Of a stretch of DNA of 64,000 nt, positions 54,494 through 63,094 are shown piece after piece. Position 1 is the stretch's first letter. Every line of letters starts with the position of its first letter. The position numbers and the translations under genes were made by a program. The stretch is from Streptomyces roseoverticillatus (lineage in GTDB: Bacteria > Actinomycetota > Actinomycetes > Streptomycetales > Streptomycetaceae): positions 124,001 through 188,000 of the forward strand of contig NZ_JOFL01000006.1 in NCBI RefSeq assembly GCF_000719265.1, written 5' to 3'. The notes beneath the pieces are model-generated. The model worked only from the letters and a program-made list of their open reading frames with translations. It made no database searches and was not told the DNA's origin.

Positions 54494-55897
54494 ATGCCCG
54501 TCGATCTCAAAAACCCCCTGTCGTGGAAGAATGCCACCGGTGATGCCGACACGATGCTGCAGAATCTGCAGGCCAATATTCTGAAGGGCCACATACGCGA
54601 GCACCTTCACATCCTGCTGCTGCAGTTCGGCCAGGGCGCGGAAGGCACTGCGGAGGCGCGGGCGTTCCTGACGGGGCTGGCCCCGCTCGTGAAGCCGGCC
54701 AAGACGCAACTTCAGGAAGTGAAGGCCTTCAAGGAGAACGGGCCGGAAGACGTGTCGGACGTGCCCTATGTCGGTGTGGGGCTGACGTTCGCAGGCTACA
54801 ACCAGCTGGAACTGGCGGACCGGGCCCCCTCCGATGAGGCTTTCAGGAGGGGGATGCGGGACGACGCGACCCGGGAAAAGCTCGGAGACCCGGAGGTCGC
54901 GCAGTGGGAAGCCGGCTTCCAGGAGGCGATCCACGCCGTCGTCCTGGTCGGCGGCGCCGAAACCGGACCGGTGGAAGCCAAGCTCCAGGAGATCGAGGGT
55001 CTGCTGACGGGCTCGATCCGTGTGCTCGGCAGGGAGACGGGCCGCGGCATGCACAATGAGAACGGTGACGGGATCGAGCACTTCGGCTATGTCGACGGAC
55101 GCAGCCAGCCGCTGTTCCTCACCGAGGACCTGGAGGAAGAGCGCCGCCGGACCGACGGAGTCTCCGTATGGGACCCGGCCCAGCCACTGGAACGCGTACT
55201 GGTCGCGGATCCGGCCGCACCCGACCCCGCGACGGACTTCGGCAGCTACTTCGTGCTGCGCAAGCTGGAGCAGAACGTCCTGGCGTTCAAGCAGGCGGAG
55301 GAAGCCCTCGCCGATGTGTTGAAGCTTGAGAACAACGACCGCGAGCGAGCCGGTGCGATGCTCGTCGGCCGCTTCGAGGACGGCACTCCGCTCACGCTGC
55401 AGGCCATGCCCGGAGCACACAGCCCGGTGATGAACAACTTCAATTACGCCAGCGACGGCGCCGCCGACAAGTGTCCGTACCAGGCACACATCCGCAAGAC
55501 CAACCCGCGCGGGTCCGGCGGCTTCGAGTCACCGGAGGACGAACGCGTCCACCTGATGGCGCGGCGCGGGCAGACCTATGGCGAGCGGTCCGAAGGCGAC
55601 CTTCCCGAGACCGGCGTCGGCCTGCTGTTCATGGCATTCAATTCCGACATCGAGAACCAGTTCGAGTTCACGCAGCACCAATGGGCCAACAGCCCCCGCT
55701 TCCCGAAGCGCGCTGAAGGTGAGTCGGCCCCCGGTCTCGACCAGGTCATCGGGCAAGGCGATCGTCCCCCGGCGACCTGGCCGCGGGTGTGGGGCGAGGT
55801 GGAGGGCCAGGAAGTCCCTGCCATGGCGCAGGCCGTGACCATGAAGGGCGGCGAGTACTTCTTCATGCCCTCGCTCTCCTTCCTGCGCAGTCTGTGA
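54494..55897 (+). CDS. DyP-type heme peroxidase
   Basis: 467 residues. The distal motif is FGYVDGRSQP, with catalytic Asp201 in the GxxDG pattern; the proximal heme ligand is His332 in CPYQAHIRKTNPRG; GLLFMAFNSDIENQFEFTQHQW is the typical C-terminal heme-pocket segment. It has no Tat signal, so it should be cytosolic or encapsulated. DyP peroxidases oxidise dyes, phenols and porphyrins with H2O2. ATG 54494 is preferred over 54479 because AAAGGG lies six bases upstream. Flanked by ferritin-like genes on both sides in opposite orientation. Confidence 0.9.
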   Translation: MPVDLKNPLSWKNATGDADTMLQNLQANILKGHIREHLHILLLQFGQGAEGTAEARAFLTGLAPLVKPAKTQLQEVKAFKENGPEDVSDVPYVGVGLTFAGYNQLELADRAPSDEAFRRGMRDDATREKLGDPEVAQWEAGFQEAIHAVVLVGGAETGPVEAKLQEIEGLLTGSIRVLGRETGRGMHNENGDGIEHFGYVDGRSQPLFLTEDLEEERRRTDGVSVWDPAQPLERVLVADPAAPDPATDFGSYFVLRKLEQNVLAFKQAEEALADVLKLENNDRERAGAMLVGRFEDGTPLTLQAMPGAHSPVMNNFNYASDGAADKCPYQAHIRKTNPRGSGGFESPEDERVHLMARRGQTYGERSEGDLPETGVGLLFMAFNSDIENQFEFTQHQWANSPRFPKRAEGESAPGLDQVIGQGDRPPATWPRVWGEVEGQEVPAMAQAVTMKGGEYFFMPSLSFLRSL

Positions 55898-55963
55898 CCG
55901 GCACGCACCGGCCACCATGAGCTGGAGGTGCGCTCAGGCCGGGAGCGTGCCGGCTATGTCTGC

Positions 55964-57157
55964 TCAGGCGAAGGTCTCGCCGGTGGCAGGGGTGAGGGCG
56001 GACAGGTCAACGGGCTCGCCGGATGCGAAGCCGGCCAGGGCGATGTCGGCATCAACCGCTTGCCATGCGGCGTCGAACTGGGGCCGGCCGAGCTCGAAGG
56101 TAGGGCTGGCGAAGATGCCGTCCGCCGCCAGCGCCGGATCGGGGTGGGGGTTGTGGTGGAGCTGTTCGGCCCGGTCGCGCAGCTCCAGCATGATGGGCAC
56201 AGCCAGGGCCATGACGCGGGGCTTGCCGTTGAACGCACGGTCCAGGCAGGTGAGCATGGCCGCGTACCGGGAGTTGAACTCCACGGCCTGGGCGTAGACG
56301 TCGCTGGTCGCGGCGAACCGCTTGTAGTAAGCGACCTTCGAGTCGCCGCGGATGCGATGGGTGTCCTCCCAGCTGACGTCGATCAGCGGTCCGCTGGGCG
56401 GGTCCTTGGGCCGGTCGTGCGGGCCGTAGCTGCGGCCTGTGCGGATCTCGTTGAAGCGGAAGTAGTGGGCGAGCGTCCGTTCCTCCTTGAAGATCAGATC
56501 GTTGCTGTCCCAGATGGTGTCGCTCACGCCCTCGCCCTGCTCGCTGATCACCCGCAGCGCCAGGCGGGCGGACTCGGTGTCGTGGACGGCGAAGACCTCG
56601 CCACCGGAGTTGTAGAAGTCGTCCGGGCCCACCTGGAGGTGCTCGCGGCCCGGAGGGAAGACTGCGTGCTCGCCCTCCCTGTCCACGATCTGCAGCAGGC
56701 CCTGCCACAGGGCGTCGTAGAACTGCCCGATGGAGGTCCATCCGGAGCCCTCCTGCAGCGGGGGTGTCATCGAGCGGGGCTGCTCGATGCGCAGGAACGT
56801 CTCCAGCGCGTCGGGCGAGAAATGCCGTAGCGGCACCGGGGGTAGATCATCGCTGCTGAAGGGGAGCTTGGCCGGGTACTTCCCTACGAACTCGGCGCGG
56901 CCCACCCGGGGACTGCCGCCGACTGCGTTGAGCAGGTTGGCGGCCAGCGTCATGTGCAGCATCTCCTCCATCAGGACGCTGCGGATGGCGAAGTAGGCGG
57001 TGCGGTTGGTGCCGGGGCGGATGGTGTACATCCCGGTCATGTAGACGGGGATGGTCAGGTGCTCGACCTCCATCGCAGCCTGGAGGAAGGTGCGCAGTTC
57101 GCCGAGGTCCCGCGGGACGTGGAAGCCCTTCTCGTGCAGTTCGGTCGCGGTGATCAC
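55964..57157 (-). CDS. Ferritin-like domain protein (VioB-type), second copy
   Basis: 397 residues. A ferritin-like domain with MEVEHLTIPVYMTGMY and LMEEMLHMTLAANLLNAVGGSPR (ExxH) is followed by a second part with ISEQGEG and AHYFRFNEIRTGRSY, also seen in the first copy. The diiron ligands look intact. GTG 57157 overlaps the GMC dehydrogenase stop (GTGA), so it is translated with that enzyme and probably works with it, either as an oxygen-dependent partner or by removing peroxide. Confidence 0.85.
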   Translation of the reverse strand: MITATELHEKGFHVPRDLGELRTFLQAAMEVEHLTIPVYMTGMYTIRPGTNRTAYFAIRSVLMEEMLHMTLAANLLNAVGGSPRVGRAEFVGKYPAKLPFSSDDLPPVPLRHFSPDALETFLRIEQPRSMTPPLQEGSGWTSIGQFYDALWQGLLQIVDREGEHAVFPPGREHLQVGPDDFYNSGGEVFAVHDTESARLALRVISEQGEGVSDTIWDSNDLIFKEERTLAHYFRFNEIRTGRSYGPHDRPKDPPSGPLIDVSWEDTHRIRGDSKVAYYKRFAATSDVYAQAVEFNSRYAAMLTCLDRAFNGKPRVMALAVPIMLELRDRAEQLHHNPHPDPALAADGIFASPTFELGRPQFDAAWQAVDADIALAGFASGEPVDLSALTPATGETFA

Positions 57158-59097
57158 GCCGTCGCCTCCGTCGTCTCGGGGGTGCGGATCTCGACGGGCC
57201 GGCGGGCGGTGGCCAGGGAGTCGTGGATCCGTTCGGCGCTGCGCAGGGCCAGCGCCATCATGGTGATCGTGGGGTTGCTGGTGCCGACGGACGCCATACT
57301 GCCGCAGCCCACGGCGTAGAGGTTGTCGAACTCGTGGGTCTTCTGGTCCGCGTCGACCACCGAGGTCGCCGGGTCGCTGCCCATGATGTGGGTACCGGCC
57401 CCGTGGCCCGCCCCGCTGTACGCCAGGTCCGCACCCTTGTGGACGAAGTGCCCCAGAGGGGGGACACCGTCCCGTGGCGCATGGTCGGTAAAGTCGTACG
57501 CTCCCATGCGATGGAAGATCTCCCCGGCCACCGCCCGGGCGGCCAGTGCGCCATCGCGGACGTGCTCGTTGAGGTCGTAGGTGATGACGGGGCGCGGGTT
57601 TCCCATGGCGTCGCGGTGGCGGCTATCGAGGGTGACACGGTTGCCGGGGTCGGCAGACTGCTCCACGGCGAGCTGCAATTGCAGCTGGCGGCCGACGGTG
57701 GAACCCAGCAGCCGGCGCAGCTCCGGGCCGAAGACGCCGTCCGGCCGCACTTCGCCCTGCTCGTCGCCGCCGATGCCCAGGGCGGTGGCGACGTTGCTCA
57801 TCGGCGCCCCGGTGGCCCAGCCCCAGCCCCAGTTGCCGATCTCGATGCGGAAAGGAGCCCGGCGGCGGCGCCCTTCGCCGAAGCGGAAGACCTCCCAGCC
57901 GGAGGTGTGCCCCGGACCCCGGAACGGCCCGACCGGCCCCTTGCCCTCCGCACCGAGGGCCCAGCTGAGCACGGTGGGGTGGTCCATGAGGTTCCGGCCC
58001 ACCTGGTCGCTTCCGTTGGCCAGCCCCGAGAAGAGCAGCAACCGGGCGTTCTCGATGGCGTGGGCGGCGAGCACCACCACGTCGGCCTCGACGACGTACG
58101 GGCGGCTGACGGGCGAGGCCGGGTCGGTATACGTGCGGTACTCCACCCCGGACACGCTGCGCTCACCCGACGTGCGCACCCGGGTGACCACACAGCGGTT
58201 CGCCACCGTGACGGAGCGCGGGAAGGCCGCCTGGATACGCAGGGGCAGGGACTTTGCCTGGACGGGACAGATCGGTACGCAGCTGGCGTTGCCCACGCAA
58301 CGCTCGCCGAAGTTCGGCAGACCGACCGCGCCCTGGACCCGGAAGGCGGCATCGGGACGGTAGCGGGGGTTGGGCGTGGAGTTGCGGGCCTGCGGCAGGC
58401 CGTAGAGGGTCAGCTTGTAGTCCCGCTCGGCCACCGGATCGGTGATGAACTCCCCCTCCACCGCCTCTTTGCAGTACCGGTCGATGTAGCTGTGCGGGAT
58501 CTCCTGCATCGGGTACTCGTAGCGGGAGTCGTGAACGACGCCGAGGTTGTGCTGCTCCTGCCCGTTACCGGCGACGCCCAAGAGCCGTTCGGCCTCGGCG
58601 TACCAGGGCTGGAGCTCCGCGGCGCTGATGGGCCAGTCGCGTCCGTACCCGTAGCGCGTGCGGGTCTCGAAGTCCTCGTCGCACATGCGGGGGACGGCGC
58701 CCAGCCAGTGCATGGCGGTACCGCCCAGAGCGCGCAGGTAGTCGGTGCCGTACGGCAGCGGCCCGTTCTGGGCGAAGTAACCGCCCGCGGTGAACTCGGG
58801 CTCTCCGGGCCGGGGGTTGCGCACCGGTGCGAGGTCCAGGACGTTGGGCGAGGGCGCGGCGGCGTTGGGCCGGTAGGCGGAGTTCGGCACCTTCGCGACG
58901 GCGGAGCGGAAGGTGGACAGGGTATCCAGGAAGCCGGGCCAGGTGTCGGTGTCGCCGTTTCCGGCCTCCAGGACAAGGACCTGCCAGCCCTTGTCGCCCA
59001 GCCGCTGGGCGAGCGCGCTGCCGGCCCAGCCGGCGCCGACGATGACGACGTCGTAGCGGCGGCGGGCCGCGGCGTCGGCAGTGATGTGCTCCGTCAT
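57154..59097 (-). CDS. GMC-type FAD dehydrogenase with [3Fe-4S] motif
   Basis: 647 residues. FAD-binding GAGWAG at 21-26; ALGGTAMHWLGAVPR; and RCVGNASCVPICPVQAK, the C-x5-C-x3-CP pattern (C267, C273, C277) that binds a [3Fe-4S] cluster in FAD-glucose, fructose and sorbitol dehydrogenases. The C-terminal GMC_oxred_C part has AGTHIMGSDP and NPTITMMALA. It should oxidise a sugar or alcohol and pass electrons on through the cluster, not to O2. It overlaps the small-subunit stop by ATGA. No cytochrome c subunit gene is present, so the acceptor is unknown. Confidence 0.9.
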   Translation of the reverse strand: MTEHITADAAARRRYDVVIVGAGWAGSALAQRLGDKGWQVLVLEAGNGDTDTWPGFLDTLSTFRSAVAKVPNSAYRPNAAAPSPNVLDLAPVRNPRPGEPEFTAGGYFAQNGPLPYGTDYLRALGGTAMHWLGAVPRMCDEDFETRTRYGYGRDWPISAAELQPWYAEAERLLGVAGNGQEQHNLGVVHDSRYEYPMQEIPHSYIDRYCKEAVEGEFITDPVAERDYKLTLYGLPQARNSTPNPRYRPDAAFRVQGAVGLPNFGERCVGNASCVPICPVQAKSLPLRIQAAFPRSVTVANRCVVTRVRTSGERSVSGVEYRTYTDPASPVSRPYVVEADVVVLAAHAIENARLLLFSGLANGSDQVGRNLMDHPTVLSWALGAEGKGPVGPFRGPGHTSGWEVFRFGEGRRRRAPFRIEIGNWGWGWATGAPMSNVATALGIGGDEQGEVRPDGVFGPELRRLLGSTVGRQLQLQLAVEQSADPGNRVTLDSRHRDAMGNPRPVITYDLNEHVRDGALAARAVAGEIFHRMGAYDFTDHAPRDGVPPLGHFVHKGADLAYSGAGHGAGTHIMGSDPATSVVDADQKTHEFDNLYAVGCGSMASVGTSNPTITMMALALRSAERIHDSLATARRPVEIRTPETTEATA

Positions 59098-59729
59098 GCC
59101 CCGCCCTCCTCGACGGTGCCGGGGGCCGTGGCCACGGGAACCTCGGACGGGGGGACATGACGACCGGCCCGGAAGCCGGGCAGCAGGTGGGCGGGGATGT
59201 CCTCGGGCGAGACCTCGGCATCGAGGCCGGTGCGGTAGGCGATGTCGCGCACGCCGAGTCCGGCGCGCAGTTCCTGGACCTCGGGCGGTGCGGGCGGTCT
59301 GACTCCCCAGGTGCCGAAGCCGGGCGGTTTGGCGCCCGAGGGATGGCCGTGGAAGGTCCGCCACACCAGCCCCTCCACGTAGGCCTCCGGCGCCACGACG
59401 AACTCCGTGTTCGCCTTCTCGCGCCGCAGGTCGGAGTGGGCGGCGGGGGCCAGCCGGGGCCAGGCGCCGGTGTACCAGAGGTAGACCAGGGCGCGGGCCA
59501 CCTCCCGGTGGGTGGGCGTCAGGTCCTGTGGGCCGCCGCCGTCCGTGACCGCCTGTTTCCACGCGGTCCAGAACCTCTCGAAGTGCTCCGGCCCCACCTG
59601 GCGGCGCGCGGTGTCCAAATACGCCCCGGCCATATCGGTCGCGTACAGGTCGAATGTGGTGAAGCCGGTGAGTGGCACACAGAACTTCACGAAGTCCTGT
59701 ACATCTGCCGTCGCCGCCGGATCGGCCAT
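59094..59729 (-). CDS. Sugar dehydrogenase small subunit (FAD-SLDH type)
   Basis: 211 residues. FVKFCVPLTGFTTFDLYATDMAGAYLDTAR and REVARALVYLWYTGAWPRL match the small, gamma-type subunit of FAD-dependent sorbitol/glucose dehydrogenases; VEGLVWRTFHGHPSGAKPPGFGTWG is the conserved end. In known complexes it carries the Tat signal and chaperones the large subunit; here no signal peptide is seen, so the complex should stay in the cytosol. AGGAG precedes the ATG. First gene of a three-gene operon. Confidence 0.8.
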   Translation of the reverse strand: MADPAATADVQDFVKFCVPLTGFTTFDLYATDMAGAYLDTARRQVGPEHFERFWTAWKQAVTDGGGPQDLTPTHREVARALVYLWYTGAWPRLAPAAHSDLRREKANTEFVVAPEAYVEGLVWRTFHGHPSGAKPPGFGTWGVRPPAPPEVQELRAGLGVRDIAYRTGLDAEVSPEDIPAHLLPGFRAGRHVPPSEVPVATAPGTVEEGGA

Positions 59730-60040
59730 TGCGCTCCTCCTATCGGGAAGGCCCGGTCCCGGGTCCCATTCAACTCTGCCAGGGCAGGAGAACGGCCTGT
59801 CCGGGCCGCCACCAACGGGTGAATACCAAGGGCATATTCCAGCCAGCGCGGGCAGAGCGCTGAACGTCCGCGCGACGGTCGGCGGGCTGACCAGTGAAGA
59901 CGTGCAGGCCACCAGCACGGCCGAGTCGTGGGTGCCCCGTTTGCCCTTTGCCTGATGCGGCTTCCCGCGACCGTGCTTAGCGTCGCCTGGAGAAGGGCCC
60001 CTCTCGTCCTGCGGAGGCCCAGCAAACCCCGGAGGACCCC
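59730..60040. other. Divergent promoter region of the island
   Basis: About 310 bases between the dehydrogenase operon and the operon starting at 60041. No gene is supported here. GGAGG (60033-60037 region) is the ribosome site of the + strand gene. Shared control of the two operons is possible. Confidence 0.5.
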
Positions 60041-60622
60041 ATGCCGGATCCAGCTCGCCCGCCGCTGGTGCTGGACAGTCCGGAGTTCCTTGCGCGAGCC
60101 GAGAACTTCGCCAATCTGATGAGCGTCCCGGACTTCCAGCAGCGCTTCTTCAGTGACCCCTCGGGCACGGCGGCGGCAGAGTTCGGGCTGAGGCTTGACA
60201 CCGCGCGACTCAGCCGGGCCAACCGGCTGACCTACACCCTGCTGGCTGACCCCGCCTTCAACACTTGGGCCGACGACTTTCAGACCCGCGCGACCGCGGT
60301 GCTACCCCGAGGCGCCGGAAGTGTCGCGGAGCTGAAGGCTGCGAAGAGCCGGTTCCACGAGGAGTTCGTCGCCTCGATCAGGGCACATCTCGCCCCGGAG
60401 ACCGTCGCCGGCCTCGAGAGCCTCAAACCCGGCCTGCTGGTAGCCGAGGACGACATCGCCATCCTGCTGCTGGTATTCCTCGTGGTCGTCGTAGTAGCCG
60501 GCGTGGAGGCCGCGCGGCCGGACGAGGCCCTGTCCCGCAAGACCGTCCAGATGGTGTTGCGGCAGCTCAACGACGAACAGATCATCCAGATCCGCGCCGG
60601 GCAGGCGGCGCTCGATGAATGA
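60041..60622 (+). CDS. 193-residue protein with leader-like N-half, radical SAM partner
   Basis: No family is recognised with certainty. Residues 17-80 contain two similar units, VPDFQQRFFSDPSGTAAAEFGL and LLADPAFNTWADDF, resembling the nitrile-hydratase-type leader (NHLP) pattern of DP followed by an Ala/Glu helix. Residues 139-154 (IAILLLVFLVVVVVAG) form one very hydrophobic helix directly after an acidic LVAEDD. The tail is polar, ending AGQAALDE. There are no cysteines. It overlaps the radical SAM gene by eight bases, so the two are co-translated. It may be the substrate of that enzyme, a docking protein, or a small membrane protein. Confidence 0.8.
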   Translation: MPDPARPPLVLDSPEFLARAENFANLMSVPDFQQRFFSDPSGTAAAEFGLRLDTARLSRANRLTYTLLADPAFNTWADDFQTRATAVLPRGAGSVAELKAAKSRFHEEFVASIRAHLAPETVAGLESLKPGLLVAEDDIAILLLVFLVVVVVAGVEAARPDEALSRKTVQMVLRQLNDEQIIQIRAGQAALDE

Positions 60623-61739
60623 GCCCAGCACCGGCACAACCGCGCCACAAGCAGCCGTCGGGATTCTGGACCCGCTTCCGCAACGGCGCATTCTCTCACT
60701 GCTCCTGACCTTGCGCTGCACGGCGGAGTGCGGGGAGTGCGGCACTCAGAGCAGCCCACGGGTGAGAACCAGGCTCCCCGAGGAGGAGGCCGCCCGTCTC
60801 ATTGACGAGGCGGCAGCTGATGACTACAACCTGGTGGCCTTCACCGGCGGTGAGCCGATGCTCTACGGCCGTGGCCTCCCCCGGCTGATCCGGCGGGTGA
60901 CTGATCACGGTATGCCGTCACGGATGGTCTCCAACGCCTTCTGGGCGCGCACACCGGACAAAGCCGCCCGAGCGCTCGGCCCCCTCGCCGACGCGGGCCT
61001 GGGGGAGCTGAACGTGTCGACCGGTGACGAGCACGCACGCTTCGTGCCGATCGAACAGGTCCTGTACGCCATTCGGGCCGGCCTCGACCGGGGTCTCACG
61101 TGCGCCGTGATGATCGAGACGAGGGCCGCCAACCGCATCTCCGGGCGGACCCTGTCCGAGCACCCTCTGTTCCACGATCTCTTTACCTCGTCCGAGCGGG
61201 AGGCGCTGACGCTGTGCGAGAGCCCGTGGATGCCACTCGACGAGCATGAGCGTTTCTCTTACCCGGAGGGCACAACGATCAACGCCGGCAACCTGTTCCG
61301 GCGGAGCGGCTGCGACAGTGTCATCGACACGGTCACCGTCCTCGCCGACGGCCGCATCATGGCCTGCTGCGGGCTCGGCACCCAGTCGATCCCGGAGTTG
61401 CAGGTCGGTCAGGTGCCGACCGACGGGGTCCGCGAGAGCCGGCGCCGGGCCGAGGCGGACTTCCTCAAACGGTGGATCCGGGACGAGGGTCCCGAACGGA
61501 TTCTGGCCTGGGCCGCGGCCCGGGACCCGAGGATCGTTTGGGAGGACCAGTACGCGCACCGGTGCCAGGCGTGCAAGCGGCTCTACAGCGACCCTCTGGT
61601 CGGCGACGTCGTACGCGCGCACTACGAAGAGAAGGTTCTCGACGTGCTCACCAGCGAGTGGCTGATGCACCACTCGGTGCACCCGTCCCGTCGTGCGGGT
61701 CCGCGGACGCTCCCGCCGGCGCCTGTCCGTCGCAGCTGA
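60615..61739 (+). CDS. Radical SAM protein with SPASM-like C-terminal cysteines
   Basis: 374 residues. The [4Fe-4S]-SAM motif is C35-x3-C39-x2-C42 in LRCTAECGECG; FTGGEPMLYG is the GGEP strand. The C-terminal third has further cysteines: SGCDSV, DGRIMACCGLG and HRCQACKRLY, as in SPASM or twitch domains that bind auxiliary clusters in peptide-modifying enzymes. The start ATG overlaps the end of the 193-residue gene. The context suggests modification of that protein or of a product of the neighbouring redox enzymes. No transporter or separate leader-binding protein gene is adjacent. Confidence 0.88.
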   Translation: MNEPSTGTTAPQAAVGILDPLPQRRILSLLLTLRCTAECGECGTQSSPRVRTRLPEEEAARLIDEAAADDYNLVAFTGGEPMLYGRGLPRLIRRVTDHGMPSRMVSNAFWARTPDKAARALGPLADAGLGELNVSTGDEHARFVPIEQVLYAIRAGLDRGLTCAVMIETRAANRISGRTLSEHPLFHDLFTSSEREALTLCESPWMPLDEHERFSYPEGTTINAGNLFRRSGCDSVIDTVTVLADGRIMACCGLGTQSIPELQVGQVPTDGVRESRRRAEADFLKRWIRDEGPERILAWAAARDPRIVWEDQYAHRCQACKRLYSDPLVGDVVRAHYEEKVLDVLTSEWLMHHSVHPSRRAGPRTLPPAPVRRS

Positions 61740-61882
61740 GAGCCGGTGTCGTGCCCGTGGACGTGCCGCGGTACGACATCGCTCCATGCCGCAGGACTTG
61801 AAACTGACGCAGCGGAAACTTGGACGATCGCTCCGTACGGAACGTACGGCTCACCCGGCGATCCCCATCGGAGGCATGCGTC

Positions 61883-62980
61883 ATGCTGCGCGGCAAAGGC
61901 ATTCACTACGACACCGGCACCTTCCCCAACGGCGACACCTCGCGCCCCGTCTTCGACCCGCGGGACGCCGAACGGGACATGCGGGTCGTCGCCGAAGACC
62001 TGCACTGCACCGCGGTCCGTATCACCGGCGGCGACCCCGACCGGATCGAGACCACGGCGCGGTACGCGGCGGAGGCGGGACTGGAGGTCTGGTTCTCGCC
62101 GTTCCCCTGCGAGCTGACGGACGCCGAGATGCTGCCGCTGTTCGCCGACTGCGCCGAGCGGGCGGAGCGGCTGCGTCGCGACGGCGCCGAGGTCGCCCTG
62201 GTCACCGGCTGTGAACTCAGCATCTTCGCCCGCGGCTACCTGCCCGGCGACATTTTCAACGAGCGCATCCCGGTACTGGCGGGTCCCGGCCGGGAAGCCG
62301 TGCTCCGGGGCATTCCCGAGAAGGTCAACGCCTTCCTGGGGGAGGTCGTCGGCACCGTGCGGCCGCTCTTCGGCGGTCGCGTCAGCTACGCCTCCTGCCC
62401 CCTGGACGGCGTGGACTGGTCCCCGTTCGACGTCGTGGGCCTGGACGCCTTCCGGGGCCTGCGCAACGCCGCCACCTACCGGGCCGACCTGCGCGCGGAA
62501 TGCGCCCGCGGCAAGCCTGTCGCCGTGATGGAGGCCGGCTGCTGCACCTACCGGGGAGCGGGGGACCACGGTGGCGCCGGCTGGTACATGGCCAAGGAGA
62601 GCGATGGCGTCACCCTCAAGCCCGGCCTCGTGCGCGACGAGGGCGAGCAGGTCCGGTACCTCGACGACCTCATGACGGTCTTCGAGGAGGTGGGCGTCGA
62701 CTCGGCCTTCTGGTTCAGCTTCGCCGGCTTCAGCACACCCCACCGGACGTCCGGGCCGGACGAGGATCTCGCCTCCTACGGCATCGTCAAAATTCTCGGC
62801 GAAGACAGCGGCTACCCCGCCGGCCGGCGCACTTACCCGGACATGCCCTGGGAACCGAAGGAGGCGTTCCACGCCCTTGCCAGGCACTACAGGGCGTCCG
62901 GGGCCCGGCGTTCTGCTGATCTCGGCGTGCGATCCGCCCAATCTCCAGGCACAGCCGACAATTACCGCAACCAGCGATGA
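61883..62980 (+). CDS. TIM-barrel, glycoside-hydrolase-like protein
   Basis: 365 residues. The start MLRGKGIHYDTGTF and the strands AVRITGGDPDRIE and LEVWFSPFPCELT fit a TIM barrel found in actinobacterial proteins sometimes annotated as abortive infection proteins. Two glutamates sit where clan GH-A enzymes have catalytic acids: LVTGCELSIF and AVMEAGCCTY; AFWFSFAGF is the last strand. I infer hydrolase activity from this; it is not shown. ATG 61883 follows GGAGG. It lies 143 bases after the radical SAM gene on the same strand and may belong to the same unit. Confidence 0.7.
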   Translation: MLRGKGIHYDTGTFPNGDTSRPVFDPRDAERDMRVVAEDLHCTAVRITGGDPDRIETTARYAAEAGLEVWFSPFPCELTDAEMLPLFADCAERAERLRRDGAEVALVTGCELSIFARGYLPGDIFNERIPVLAGPGREAVLRGIPEKVNAFLGEVVGTVRPLFGGRVSYASCPLDGVDWSPFDVVGLDAFRGLRNAATYRADLRAECARGKPVAVMEAGCCTYRGAGDHGGAGWYMAKESDGVTLKPGLVRDEGEQVRYLDDLMTVFEEVGVDSAFWFSFAGFSTPHRTSGPDEDLASYGIVKILGEDSGYPAGRRTYPDMPWEPKEAFHALARHYRASGARRSADLGVRSAQSPGTADNYRNQR

Positions 62981-63094
62981 ACCCCTCTTGAGCGCCTTTA
63001 CCAATCCTGTGCACCAACCTCAACTGATGTTCCTGGAATTGGCTGGTTATGATCGGCACTCACTCCGAAATGGCCGGCTGTTGTACGAGGACTG

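Noticed and set aside
60041..60622. Calling the 193-residue protein a sactipeptide or lanthipeptide precursor
   Set aside because: It has no cysteine and is far longer than usual precursors; only a looser substrate relationship to the radical SAM enzyme is arguable.
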